A stretch of 64,000 nucleotides of DNA from Roseburia sp. 1XD42-34 (GTDB lineage: Bacteria; Bacillota; Bacilli; Bacillales; Amphibacillaceae), in assembly GCF_009917385.1 (NCBI RefSeq), contig NZ_QWLJ01000002.1, positions 1 to 64,000 of the forward strand, read 5' to 3'. Positions 42,867-51,973 of this stretch are shown here, one piece after another (the first letter of the stretch is position 1; each line of letters begins with the position of its first letter). Below the pieces are notes generated by a model. It saw only the letters and a list, made by a program, of their open reading frames with translations. It did no database searches and had not been told where the DNA came from. A program made the position numbers and the translations under genes.

Positions 42867-44747
42867 ATGAACGTAACAAAGAAAAAGACATTGCACCTTG
42901 CATTAATTTTTACTTTAATCCTATCCTTGTTACTTCCACAGGCAGCATTTGCCAAAGAGGTTAAAGGGGATGAGAGCAATCCGTCATTAACGATTCATAA
43001 ATTCGAACAAGAACCAGGAACAGCACCTGGTGAAGAAGGAACCGGTTTGCCTGGGCAAAAAGCAGATGGAACACCAGTAGATGGTGTGACATTTACGTTA
43101 AAGCAAACGCATCAATATAATCCAGAGAATGATAAATGGACGGAAGTAGCTGATGGAAAAACGCTAAAAAAGACAACGGCTTCTAATGGGACAGTAGTCT
43201 TTACAAAAGGAGATGGATTGGAATTAGGTCGTTATGAAGTGACAGAAACAGACGGACCAGCAGATGTTATTTTAAATCCCGATCCGTTTTATGTGGATGT
43301 TCCAATGACTGGTAAAGATCGTACTACATTAAACTACGATGTTCACGTGTATCCAAAGAACGAAACCGTTCGGTCTGGTAAAGTAACGTTAATAAAGAAG
43401 GGTGAAGATGGTAACCCACTAGAAGGTGTAGGATTTACCCTCTACCATGAAGATGGCAGCAGAGTGAAGGACAAAAATGGAAATATTATTAGTGAGTTAA
43501 CTACAAATGCTGAAGGAAAACTGGCTATTGAGGGGTTAGAGCAGGGAAAGTATTATTTCCAAGAAACAACTGCCCCAAAAGGATATGCATTAAATACAAC
43601 TAAAATTCAATTTGAAGTTAAAAAGTCTGGAGAGAAATTACAAGATGTTGTAGTAGAATGGACACCAGTAGCTGGAATTGCTAATGACAAAGGTGAAGTA
43701 ACGAACTACAAAAAGCCAGTAGTGGATAAAGATGTAGAGGGCGAAAAAAAGGTAGATATGGACCGTAATAAAGAATATAAATATAATATTACGATAAATA
43801 CACCAAAAGACATTCATAAGTATAAAGCACTAGGTGTTACGGATACATTAGATAACCGCCTAGAATTTTTTACGAATGGTAGTGTTGCAGATGGTTGGAA
43901 TGTATCTGGAACAGATAAATCCAATATTACCTTTACGAAAGAGGGACAGAAACTTATTTGGGAAGTCAAAGACTTAAGCAAGCTCAAGCCAGGTAAAAAT
44001 GTGACCATTACATTTACTGCCAAAATTAAGCCAGATGCCGAGTTAGAAGCTGGAGAAACTGGTATTGAAAACACTGCTGATCTACATTTTAACAACAATA
44101 AAGGTTCGTACACGAAACCAATTGATCCAAACAATCCAGATCCTTATGAACCATATGAACCAGAAGATCCAGATAATCCAGGAAACAATCCAAAAGATCC
44201 AAATCATCCTGAGCCTAAGCCAGAAGACCCGATAACTCCAGAGGAACCACCTGTAGTGGTACCTACAGAAGGTGGATTAGAGATAATTAAAGTGGATGCT
44301 TCTGATAACAATGTAAAACTAAAAGGTGCAGAGTTTAAATTAACAGATATGGATGGTAATGTCATCGATACGTCTAATGCTGGGACAGTCATTGCAGTAA
44401 ACGGCAAAGCATTCAATGGTAAATTAGAAAACTTAACAACTAGAGAAGATGGTACATTTTCTATTACTGGTCTAACACCAGGAACTTATCAATTACACGA
44501 AACAAAAGCACCAACTTACACAGAAAATGGCGAGGAAAAACCATATCGCTTACTATCCAAGCCTGTAGAAGTAAAGGTAGAAAACAACAAAGATTTGAGT
44601 TATCAGGTAGAAAACTCAAAATCACTTTGGGAGCTTCCATCTACTGGTGGACTTGGAACCATCATATTTACATTGGTTGGCTTAACCTTGATGGGAATAG
44701 CACTTGTGCTGTATTTCCGTCGCAAAAAACAACAAGCAATCGCATAA
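42867..44747 (+). CDS. Major pilin, SpaH/EbpB family
   Basis: 626 aa behind GAGAGGAGAAG. Signal peptide ending AAFAKE. The pilin motif is VHVYPKN near residue 158: the Lys in YPK is the one sortase joins to the Thr of the next subunit. Cna_B domains at about 170-270 and 470-580 (E-boxes in YYFQETTAPKGYAL and YQLHETKAPTY). A Pro-rich stretch of PNNPDPYEP/PEDPDNP repeats at about 415-465 acts as spacer. LPSTGG near 590, membrane helix and RRKKQQ tail. This is the polymerising shaft subunit. Confidence 0.93.
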   Translation: MNVTKKKTLHLALIFTLILSLLLPQAAFAKEVKGDESNPSLTIHKFEQEPGTAPGEEGTGLPGQKADGTPVDGVTFTLKQTHQYNPENDKWTEVADGKTLKKTTASNGTVVFTKGDGLELGRYEVTETDGPADVILNPDPFYVDVPMTGKDRTTLNYDVHVYPKNETVRSGKVTLIKKGEDGNPLEGVGFTLYHEDGSRVKDKNGNIISELTTNAEGKLAIEGLEQGKYYFQETTAPKGYALNTTKIQFEVKKSGEKLQDVVVEWTPVAGIANDKGEVTNYKKPVVDKDVEGEKKVDMDRNKEYKYNITINTPKDIHKYKALGVTDTLDNRLEFFTNGSVADGWNVSGTDKSNITFTKEGQKLIWEVKDLSKLKPGKNVTITFTAKIKPDAELEAGETGIENTADLHFNNNKGSYTKPIDPNNPDPYEPYEPEDPDNPGNNPKDPNHPEPKPEDPITPEEPPVVVPTEGGLEIIKVDASDNNVKLKGAEFKLTDMDGNVIDTSNAGTVIAVNGKAFNGKLENLTTREDGTFSITGLTPGTYQLHETKAPTYTENGEEKPYRLLSKPVEVKVENNKDLSYQVENSKSLWELPSTGGLGTIIFTLVGLTLMGIALVLYFRRKKQQAIA

Positions 44748-44765
44748 ATAGCTTAAGTAAGGGAG

Positions 44766-44797
44766 ATAGGAGGGAGCTACGTTCTTTCTCCTATTTT
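44766..44797 (+). terminator. Weak terminator/attenuator between pilin and sortases
   Basis: ATAGGAG (44766-44772) pairs with CTCCTAT (44788-44794), followed by only TTTT. Such leaky hairpins can keep sortase levels below pilin levels. A perfect 14-bp palindrome ATACGAATTCGTAT lies at 44861-44874; its role is unknown. Confidence 0.5.
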
Positions 44798-45040
44798 CCA
44801 TGTATAATACTTGGTTTGTAGCTATGAATAGCTACATTTTAGAGGATCTTAACTAACATCATACGAATTCGTATCAATAAAAAAAGAGCTTCCTATCCTC
44901 TAATGTTACTCCTCAGGGTTTAAATGTCTTGAACCTACTATAAATATGGTGAACCTTAACAAACTTACCTGTTTGTTTAAATACTCATGCCTGCCACTTA
45001 GATTTATAACCATAAAATATATTTACGATAGGAAGGGAAA

Positions 45041-45877
45041 ATGATGAGACGTGCAATAATAATTATCATATTTTTGATTGGATTGGGTGTCTTTTCCTAT
45101 CCTATGATAAGTAATATTTTATCGACCCAAGTACATCAATCTGTAGTCAAAGAATATGCTGAAACAGTTGAAAAAATGGACAAAAAAGAGGTTGAACAAG
45201 AAAAAAAGAAAGCGGACAATCATAATAAAAAGTTGGAAAATTCCGAAGTTGATTTCGTCGATCCTTTTTCGGAAGAAGGATCGAAAGGTAATAAAGCCGC
45301 TGGCAACAAAAGTTATTATGATGCCCTTAATATTGCCCCGGCAATTGGCAGTATTGAGATTCCAAAAATAGGTTCCAACTTACCTATTTATCATGGTACA
45401 GGAGAAGATGTGTTATCCCGTGGTGTTGGGCATTTAGAGAATTCATCCTTGCCCACTGGTAAGCCAGGAACGCATAGTGTGTTAACCGCTCATAGAGGAT
45501 TGCCAAGTGCCGAGTTGTTCCGTAATCTAGATGAACTTGGCAAAGGAGACCAGTTTTTTGTCAATGTCCTTGATGAATCATATGCTTATGAAGTTTATGA
45601 TGTAGAAGTCGTTTTGCCGCATGAAACACAGTGGCTTCAAACAGATGATAATGAAGAGTATATGACGTTGTTAACATGCGAGCCATATATGTTGAATACC
45701 CACCGCATGCTTGTGAAAGGGAAGCGTGTTCCGTATGATGAATCGATGAAATCTGCAACAGAAGAAGTAGATACTTTTAATTATTGGTATCTGGTAGGGG
45801 CAGGCATAGTATTCATCCTCATTTTATTCTGGTTGTGGAGCCGGAGAAAACGAAAGAATAAGGTGGAAAGATCATGA
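45041..45877 (+). CDS. Class C sortase (pilin polymerase)
   Basis: 278 aa with N-terminal and C-terminal membrane helices, the class C arrangement. Catalytic His in LTAHRG (about 149), Cys in LLTCEPY (about 212) and Arg in HRMLVK (about 223). The active-site lid motif DPF is present in DFVDPFSEE (about 75), and the region EIPKIGSNLPIYHG is typical. It joins pilin subunits through the YPK lysine. Lies 290 bases after the major pilin. Confidence 0.92.
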   Translation: MMRRAIIIIIFLIGLGVFSYPMISNILSTQVHQSVVKEYAETVEKMDKKEVEQEKKKADNHNKKLENSEVDFVDPFSEEGSKGNKAAGNKSYYDALNIAPAIGSIEIPKIGSNLPIYHGTGEDVLSRGVGHLENSSLPTGKPGTHSVLTAHRGLPSAELFRNLDELGKGDQFFVNVLDESYAYEVYDVEVVLPHETQWLQTDDNEEYMTLLTCEPYMLNTHRMLVKGKRVPYDESMKSATEEVDTFNYWYLVGAGIVFILILFWLWSRRKRKNKVERS

Positions 45878-46572
45878 AAGGGAAAAAGGTAATTATATTA
45901 TTATTTGTGGTCGGACTCATTATTCTTGTATACCCACATGCAGCTAAACTGGTTAACAGCTTTTTACAAAAACAACAAGTAGGTCAATTCCAAACAGATT
46001 TAGAGGAAAGATCAGACGAAGAGATTGATGCTCTAATGAAAAAGGCTTCTGCATGTAACAAAGAAATCTTCTATGATAGCTCTGGATTCCGTGATCCGTT
46101 TGAAGACAATAAAGAAAAGTTGAATAAATTTAAAAATTGTCTCGGAATTGACGACGATGAAGTGTTTGCCGCGATCGAAATACCTAAACTGGGAGAAATG
46201 ATTCCCATTTTTTTAGGAGCTACGGAGGAAACGCTAGAGAAAGGGATTGGACAAATTGAGGGGTCTTCGTTGCCAGTAGGTGGAAAGAGCAATCACACCG
46301 TACTAGCAGGACATAGAGGAATGGGAACAAAAGCGATGTTTCGAAATGTGGATGAATTAAGGGATGGAGACGTTTTTTATATTCATACGATAAGTGGAAC
46401 TTTAACCTATCAAGTGTATAATCAAAAGGTAGTCGCCCCTGATGAAACAGAACCATTGGAAATTCAAGAAAATCGCGATTTGGCAACTTTATTTACGTGT
46501 CATCCGTATCCGACTGATCGAGAACGGTTGTTGATACAGGCAGAAAGAGTAGAAGACAAGAAAAACCGCTAG
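45874..46572 (+). CDS. Second class C sortase
   Basis: 232 aa, overlapping the first sortase by 4 bases (ATGA), so translation is coupled. One N-terminal helix (VIILLFVVGLIILVYP). His in LAGHRG (about 147), Cys in LFTCHPY (about 208), Arg in DRERLLI (about 217). Lid motif DPF is present in FRDPFED. Unlike its neighbour it has no C-terminal membrane helix, so it is short for class C. Pilus loci with two sortases often divide shaft polymerisation and tip or base attachment; which does what here is open. Confidence 0.9.
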   Translation: MKGKKVIILLFVVGLIILVYPHAAKLVNSFLQKQQVGQFQTDLEERSDEEIDALMKKASACNKEIFYDSSGFRDPFEDNKEKLNKFKNCLGIDDDEVFAAIEIPKLGEMIPIFLGATEETLEKGIGQIEGSSLPVGGKSNHTVLAGHRGMGTKAMFRNVDELRDGDVFYIHTISGTLTYQVYNQKVVAPDETEPLEIQENRDLATLFTCHPYPTDRERLLIQAERVEDKKNR

Positions 46573-46591
46573 AGATAGCCTGTTTTTTAGA

Positions 46592-46847
46592 AAATAAGAA
46601 AGCATGAAAATTGCTGTTTTAGGGATACGGGCTTAACGGAATAGCTACGCCCGGCGCAAGCGCCCAGCAACTAGGCAACTCCACGTATCGCCTTCCGATA
46701 AGTCATCATTGGTTCGTGGTTAAGAGGAAGGTCGACTAAGAGCGGGCTTGCCGATCATGCGTCCGCATACTCCTGTTGCAGGAGCATGGTTCCTAAAACT
46801 TTTCCAGTTGCTACGTTGCTAAACGGGCGCCCTACACCTTTGTTCTT
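46592..46847 (+). repeat. Repeat family R1, copy 8
   Basis: Begins AAATAAGAAAGCATGAAAAT 20 bases after the sortase stop and ends CACCTTTGTTCTT. The CTCCTGTTGCAGGAG hairpin is intact; part of the TTTAGTTGCTTCG block is deleted. It follows the pilus operon. Bases 46848-47114 show no other feature. Confidence 0.8.
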
Positions 46848-47114
46848 ACCAATACGTATTGATTTTTATCTTCCGCTTAATTTAATCTGCCGTAAGGGGA
46901 TGATTTTAAATTTTATTAACTCTAGTTATATTTGCTTCTTCTTAAGTTAATTTGAATAGGAAATGCTGATACTGCGGAGCGAAAATGAATAGGGATACAA
47001 CTAGCCAAGCTATCTAACATATTATAAAAATAATGTATTTCGTTTTATAGGAGAGCTGAATCAATAATTGAATAAGCTATCATAAGGAGGAGTGGATTGG
47101 AGGAGTTGAAGTAA

Positions 47115-47519
47115 ATGGCAAGCATTAATAAGGAAAGTAAAAATGCTGGTGGCAAAAAAGAAGAGTTAAAAAAAACCATTGAAAAACAAATAGAGACAGC
47201 AGTATGGTTGCAAACATTTGCTCTTATAGCAGAGACGGTTCTCACTTCAAAATTGCTATCTTTAGATGAAGAAGATGTAAATGGAGAACATGATATTCTT
47301 ATGGGAACTCTGGTTCAAACAGTTGGTCAATTCCTCCAAAGTATTGGGGTATCCCAGCAAGTTAGCTTTCCAGATCAAGAATTGTTTGTAGAGGGGCAAA
47401 AAATCGTAGTAACGGGGGATTTTATTCAGCTCATTGGTGTGGCGATGAAGGCTTTTGGAGGGAAGAGAGAGTTACTTGAAGCAATGCAAGACGTCTCAAA
47501 GAGCGATTTTATCCCTTAA
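47115..47519 (+). CDS. Hypothetical protein (DUF6944-like)
   Basis: 134 aa, GGAGGAG 10 bases before ATG 47115. Lys-rich start, then three degenerate repeats of about 30 residues with a T/D-x-x-Q-x-(V/I)-G core: GTLVQTVGQFLQSIGVS, GDFIQLIGVAMKAFGG and a weaker first one (AVWLQTFALIAET). The pattern recalls the repetitive DUF6944 proteins of Bacillaceae; function unknown. Monocistronic between two R1 copies. Bases 47520-47726 after it hold nothing clear. Confidence 0.7.
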   Translation: MASINKESKNAGGKKEELKKTIEKQIETAVWLQTFALIAETVLTSKLLSLDEEDVNGEHDILMGTLVQTVGQFLQSIGVSQQVSFPDQELFVEGQKIVVTGDFIQLIGVAMKAFGGKRELLEAMQDVSKSDFIP

Positions 47520-47726
47520 AGTCATTGAAATTAGATAGTTACGATCACTCATTTATTTCATTCATAAGCGTGTACACACGTTAGAAAGTATAGACTTATT
47601 AACTGACCGTTGAACCTATTCAGTTAAGCCAATTAGAACTTAGGTTATTACTTCAAAGGTATTTCCTGTAGTTAGCTAAAAGGAGAGAGGCAAAATGCTA
47701 TCTTGTTACCTTTTTGGCTATGTTTA

Positions 47727-47995
47727 AAAGATAAGAAAGCATAAATTTTGTCGCTTTGGGATAACGAAATGAACTAAATAAGTCATGTCCGGCGCATGAT
47801 CCCAGCAACGAGGCGACTTCACAAATCGCCCTACGATAAGTCATCATTGGTTCGTGGTTAAGGGGAAGGCCGACTAAAAACAGGCTTGCCGCCCGACGTC
47901 GGCATACTCCTGTTGCAGGAGCATGATTCCTAAAACTTTAGTTGCTTCGTTCCAGTCGCTACGTTGCTAAACGGGCGTCCTGCGCCTATGTTCTC
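47727..47995 (+). repeat. Repeat family R1, copy 9
   Basis: Begins AAGATAAGAAAGCATAAATT, passes CATGTCCGGCGCATGATCCC, AGCAACGAGGCGACTTCAC, AAGGCCGACTAAAAACAGGC, TTGCCGCCCGACGTCGGC, the intact CTCCTGTTGCAGGAG hairpin, and ends TGCGCCTATGTTCTC. One of the most complete copies. Confidence 0.85.
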
Positions 47996-48089
47996 TCCTT
48001 CTAGCTTTAATGGGGCGCTTTTGCTTTAATCCCAATCATACAATTGCTTTTTAAAGGTTTTTAGTATGTTCTTTTACACTCGTATATGT

Positions 48090-48869
48090 TTAATGGAATG
48101 GATCTGCTATCTTCCACCAAAGCATCGTACTAATTAATCCAATCGAACTTGTAAGAAGTAAAATTACTAAACTTATTTCTTCTATGTTCAAACCTTTTTC
48201 ACCACCACTTAAAAGTGCTGGAATCGCCCAAGGGAAAAACTGACCGTATCCTGATACTGCTACTATTTGTGCTAAAACGAGCGTAAAGATCATAAATCCA
48301 AGTGGTGGTAAATATCCACGTCCAATACTTGCAATGAGAGCAACGGGAGTAGAAACAAGAATGGTCAATGTAGAACAAGCGCCATAAATTGTTATATCTT
48401 GAACAAAAGTATCCTGTGACCAGCCTGGGATATTTACCATAATTCCAACGAGTAATCCAAGCGCTAATACAACTATGGAAAGAATAAAGCACCAGCAGAC
48501 AGCGACCACAAATTTAGATAATACGACCATATGTCGAGATATAGGCAGAGCTAATAAATCTTTGATCGTTCGATCGGAATATTCTCTGCCAAAAATCCAA
48601 CTCATAATAAATCCAAAAACAATTAAGCCGCCTATAGAAATAGCTTGTGCAAGTAAGCTAAGATAAGAGGGCCAATCTGCAGTTCCAATAAGTTGGGCTT
48701 TATTTGATATGAGGCCTAAGTGTTCTGCAAAGTCAGGATTTTTTAAAACAAACATAAAGAATCCGCCAATAAAAGGTACCAGCATACATACAATCAGCGT
48801 TATCAAAGGGATTTTTGAATGGAAAAACTTTTTATACTCAACAGAAGCGCTTGTGGCAAACTTATTCAC
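48090..48869 (-). CDS. ABC-2-type transporter permease
   Basis: 259 aa with six hydrophobic segments and the family pattern of a short N-terminal tail with SVEYKKFFHSKIPLI, first helix, then IVFGFIMSWIFGREYSDRTI before DLLALPISR, typical of BcrB/NatB-like permeases. ATG overlaps the ATPase stop by 8 bases. It pairs with that ATPase as an exporter; substrate unknown (peptide antibiotic or lipid are common). Confidence 0.87.
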   Translation of the reverse strand: MNKFATSASVEYKKFFHSKIPLITLIVCMLVPFIGGFFMFVLKNPDFAEHLGLISNKAQLIGTADWPSYLSLLAQAISIGGLIVFGFIMSWIFGREYSDRTIKDLLALPISRHMVVLSKFVVAVCWCFILSIVVLALGLLVGIMVNIPGWSQDTFVQDITIYGACSTLTILVSTPVALIASIGRGYLPPLGFMIFTLVLAQIVAVSGYGQFFPWAIPALLSGGEKGLNIEEISLVILLLTSSIGLISTMLWWKIADPFH

Positions 48870-49794
48870 TTTGATCCCCTCCGGTTCCTTGAATAGTTCT
48901 TAAAAAATACATTTCCAAATCTTCTTTTTCAACTTTTAATAATGTTGGGGGATGGTTCGCTTGGACAAGTAAAGTTGCGATCTTTCCCGGATTCTGTACC
49001 GCATTTTTTTGATTAATTTGTAAAACAGCAGGTGTTTTCTGATTCATAACCTTGTAACCAGCTTGAGAAAGAATCTCTTGGATAGCAGCTCGATCTTTCC
49101 CGTCTACCAGTAAGGACTTTTGCAATTGGCTTTCTAATTGCTCTCCATTAATTTTCTTTATTAAATTCCCTTTATGGATAATGACAATGTTGGTAGCCAG
49201 TTTAGAAATTTCATCGAGTTTATGACTAGAGACAAGGATGGTTACACCTTCATTCTTTGCTAAGTGAGTAAGCAAGTCGCGGACTTCAACGATGCCTGCT
49301 GGATCCAATCCATTTGTCGGTTCATCCAAAATTAGAATTTTTGGTTTGTGAATCATCGCTTTAGCAATACCAAGCCTTTGGATGTTTCCCATAGATAAAT
49401 GCTTTGTTTTCTTTGTAGTGTAGGCTTCCAAGTTTAATTTCTTAATAATCCAACTTACACAATTTCTATCAGCAATTCCTCTTAGCTTACGTACAATTTC
49501 AAGATTTTCCTTTACGGTTAGTTCTGGATAGGAATAGGGTGTTTCTACGATATAACCGACATCACACCAAATGTCGAGATTATTAGGATTAACCCTTTTT
49601 CCGTTAAGATAACATTCCCCTGAAGTAGGAGTAGTCATGCCTAGTAACATCCGTATGGTTGTCGTTTTACCTGCACCATTTAGACCTAAAAAACCATATA
49701 TTTCTCCTTTTGCAATAGACAAATTAATATTGTTCACTACAAGTGTTTTCCCATATGCTTTTGTCAAATTGGTTGTATAAATCACATCGCTCAT
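48862..49794 (-). CDS. ABC transporter ATP-binding protein (BcrA type)
   Basis: 310 aa. Walker A GLNGAGKTTTIRML (about 37-50), signature LSMGNIQRLGIAKA (about 134-147), Walker B ILILDEPTNGLDPAG (about 155-169), H-loop VSSHKLDE. C-terminal about 80 residues are the regulatory extension usual in bacitracin-type ATPases. The signature's SxGxxQR is slightly changed (SMGNIQR), still functional in the group. Starts one base after the TetR stop and overlaps the permease. Confidence 0.92.
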   Translation of the reverse strand: MSDVIYTTNLTKAYGKTLVVNNINLSIAKGEIYGFLGLNGAGKTTTIRMLLGMTTPTSGECYLNGKRVNPNNLDIWCDVGYIVETPYSYPELTVKENLEIVRKLRGIADRNCVSWIIKKLNLEAYTTKKTKHLSMGNIQRLGIAKAMIHKPKILILDEPTNGLDPAGIVEVRDLLTHLAKNEGVTILVSSHKLDEISKLATNIVIIHKGNLIKKINGEQLESQLQKSLLVDGKDRAAIQEILSQAGYKVMNQKTPAVLQINQKNAVQNPGKIATLLVQANHPPTLLKVEKEDLEMYFLRTIQGTGGDQSE

Positions 49795-49795
49795 T

Positions 49796-50389
49796 TCAGT
49801 CCTCCTCGATTATCTGCAGGGCAAGCCCGTTAATTAAAAGTTTTAAGGCCTCATCAAATTCCTTATCACCAATTTTATCGATGTACATCATGCTCATGAA
49901 AATAGCTCTTAATGAAGCTGCGATAACACTTATAGTTACATCTTCTTTCACGGGTATATAAGATAAAACTTTATCCATAAACATATCATCTAAAGAATGG
50001 TGGTTCCTCAACAGTTCTTTGGGTAATTTTCTCATCAAGTATTCTAATTCTTGCTGTTGAATGATGTTCATAAGAAACGATTGCCTTACATGTTGATATA
50101 GTCCAAAAATCATATCGGAAAATGTTGCGATTCCTATATTAGCTTCCTTTTCAAGCTCTTGTGTTAATTCGCTTACTAACGATTTTTGATAATCTTCTAA
50201 GACATGAAAAAATAATATTTCCTTTTTTTCGTAAAAGTTATAGAATGCTCCCTTTGATATCCCTACCATTTGGACAAGTTGATCGACGGTGGTTTTCTTA
50301 ACCCCATATTTCCCAAGGCATTCTTTTGCTGCTTCTTGCAGCTTATTTCTGATCAATTCCTTTTCGCTATCCGTAAATGCAGTAGCCAT
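49796..50389 (-). CDS. TetR-family repressor of the ABC exporter
   Basis: 197 aa. N-terminal helix-turn-helix at about 25-55 with VDQLVQMVGISKGAFYNFYE, then a helical ligand-binding domain. First gene of a TetR-ATPase-permease operon, so it probably represses its own transcription through the palindrome at 50412-50435. An inducing drug or lipid would release the pump. Confidence 0.9.
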   Translation of the reverse strand: MATAFTDSEKELIRNKLQEAAKECLGKYGVKKTTVDQLVQMVGISKGAFYNFYEKKEILFFHVLEDYQKSLVSELTQELEKEANIGIATFSDMIFGLYQHVRQSFLMNIIQQQELEYLMRKLPKELLRNHHSLDDMFMDKVLSYIPVKEDVTISVIAASLRAIFMSMMYIDKIGDKEFDEALKLLINGLALQIIEED

Positions 50390-50411
50390 TTGGGCCTCCT
50401 TGTATACTGTG

Positions 50412-50465
50412 TGACTAAAAATGTTTATTTAGTCATATAATAGCATCGTCATGATATGAGGTCAA
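50412..50465 (-). promoter_or_regulatory. Promoter and palindromic TetR operator
   Basis: Minus strand TTGACC (50460-50465), 17 bases, TATTAT (50437-50442). Directly downstream lies TGACTAAA-N8-TTTAGTCA (50412-50435), a perfect 24-bp palindrome covering the start point. A bound repressor would block RNA polymerase. Confidence 0.8.
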
Positions 50466-50485
50466 CAAAAACTGGTTAATAACAA

Positions 50486-50520
50486 AAGCAAGCCTCTTAT
50501 CTTTTATTCGAGGCTTGCTT
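50486..50520. terminator. Bidirectional terminator after queT
   Basis: AAGCAAGCCTC (50486-50496) pairs with GAGGCTTGCTT (50510-50520). On the minus strand it is followed by TTTGTTATT and lies 34 bases past the queT stop. Confidence 0.8.
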
Positions 50521-50553
50521 ATATGTTAAATGTCTTTGATATTTTAATCTAAA

Positions 50554-51063
50554 TTATTTTGTAAAATCAATTCTCTTCGCCAGCCAATATATCACTATTC
50601 CTCCAACTGCCATAGACAATAATTCACCAATACCAACAGTGAGCCATGTGTAAAAGAAGGGAAGATCGAATAGAATAGTTAGTTGTGCTGCAACTGTAAA
50701 CATGGAAACAGCGAAAATTATAGCAGTTATACCTATTTTAAAAATATCATGGTTGATCGATTTTGTTATATATCTACAGAAAATCAACACAAGAAAAGTA
50801 GAAATGCTACCTATGGGGACATCTAAAAACCACGTTGGTGACATGAAATTAGCAATGATAACTCCAAACGTTACTGCAATAACATAACGCTTGTGATACA
50901 ATGCTAGAAAATTAAACATTTCAGACAAACGAAACTGCATAGCACCGAAACTAATCGGAGCGATCGAAATGGTGACGATCACATAGAGAGCACTAATAAT
51001 GGCAATTTTAGTTAACTCGGAGATCATCGAAGCTGAAGATATCTGTGAAGCTGATTTATTCAT
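50554..51063 (-). CDS. queT: QueT-family queuosine-precursor ECF transporter S component
   Basis: 169 aa, five to six hydrophobic helices; contains the family's FGAMQFRLSEMFNFLALYHK (about 39-58) and SPTWFLDVPIGSISTFL. QueT takes up preQ0/preQ1-type precursors using the shared ECF energising module, which is not in this window. The preQ1-II-like riboswitch in front supports the substrate. ATG 51063 follows AAAGGAGAA, which forms part of that riboswitch. Confidence 0.9.
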   Translation of the reverse strand: MNKSASQISSASMISELTKIAIISALYVIVTISIAPISFGAMQFRLSEMFNFLALYHKRYVIAVTFGVIIANFMSPTWFLDVPIGSISTFLVLIFCRYITKSINHDIFKIGITAIIFAVSMFTVAAQLTILFDLPFFYTWLTVGIGELLSMAVGGIVIYWLAKRIDFTK

Positions 51064-51066
51064 TTG

Positions 51067-51137
51067 TATTCTCCTTTGTAAAATAGCTTATAGCTATTTT
51101 AGTAATAACTGCGACCAAAGAAGGAAGTGTCGCAGTG
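51067..51137 (-). ncRNA. preQ1-II (COG4708-type) riboswitch
   Basis: Minus strand: stem CTGCGAC/GTCGCAG around a loop with CTTCTTT, then TTATTAC, a second hairpin AAAATAGCT-ATA-AGCTATTTT, then CAAAGGAGAA overlapping the ribosome site of queT. Order, loop and 3' block match the preQ1-II class as I remember it from streptococci. Ligand binding would hide the ribosome site and lower transporter synthesis. The second hairpin is longer than in the streptococcal form. Confidence 0.82.
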
Positions 51138-51192
51138 CAACTTTAAACTATTATATTTAAAAGAAAACGACTTTCGCAATGCTAGAATTTAT

Positions 51193-51948
51193 TTATTTAT
51201 TTATCCAACCTCCATCAATAGGAATAACAACGCCATGAATATAGTTAGCAGCTTCACTTCCTAAAAACAGTGTTAAATCAGCCACTTCCGACGGTTCTGC
51301 CCATCTACCAGCTGGTGTCTCCTCTGCTACCCATTTTGCTATTTCCCCATCTCCAGCAAAATCAGCTTTGTTCATTGGTGTTTTTATCGCACCTGGCGCA
51401 ATAGCATTAGCTCGTATTCCATTTCGGCAATAATCATAATCAAGTTGCTTTGTATAACCAATAATGGCATGCTTGGAAGCAGTATATGCAGCGCCGCCAC
51501 CTCCAGCAACAAAACCGGCAATGGATGCCATATTGATAATAGCGCCTCTTTTTTGTTGAAGCATATGAGGAAGCACGGTGTTAGTTACAAAATAGGTTCC
51601 TTTTATATTTGTGTTCATAACCTTATCCCATAACTTTTCCTCTGTTTCTATTGTTTTTGCATAACCGTCCAGTATTCCTGCTGTATTCAGTAAAATATCA
51701 ATTCGTTTAAATTTATTTAAGGCATGTTTTACAGCTTGCTGCACGGAATCCTTATTAGTAACACTTCCAACAGAGTAGGCGAATTGAGTCTCATATTGCA
51801 CAAGTGTTTCCTTTAGTTTCCCTTCCACTTTATCTAACACAAACACATTGGCCCCGTTTTTTAAAAAAGCAATAGCTTGTGCTTTTCCAATACCTGAAGC
51901 ACCACCAGTAATAAAAACAGTTTGCCCTGCAAATTCTTCCCATTTCAT
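51193..51948 (-). CDS. Short-chain dehydrogenase/reductase (FabG-like)
   Basis: 251 aa classical SDR. TGGASGIGKA (about 14-23) binds NAD(P), NTAG near 87, catalytic Ser in NMASIAG (about 140), Tyr-x3-Lys in YTASKH (about 154-158), and the closing IPIDGGW. ATG 51948 follows GAGGGAGA. An Asp at the end of beta-2 (VLDK) favours NADH. The substrate cannot be read. It is 25 bases after the DUF2829 gene, so the two may share a transcript. Confidence 0.85.
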   Translation of the reverse strand: MKWEEFAGQTVFITGGASGIGKAQAIAFLKNGANVFVLDKVEGKLKETLVQYETQFAYSVGSVTNKDSVQQAVKHALNKFKRIDILLNTAGILDGYAKTIETEEKLWDKVMNTNIKGTYFVTNTVLPHMLQQKRGAIINMASIAGFVAGGGGAAYTASKHAIIGYTKQLDYDYCRNGIRANAIAPGAIKTPMNKADFAGDGEIAKWVAEETPAGRWAEPSEVADLTLFLGSEAANYIHGVVIPIDGGWINK

Positions 51949-51973
51949 TTAAAAATCTCCCTCGAAGTGCTTG

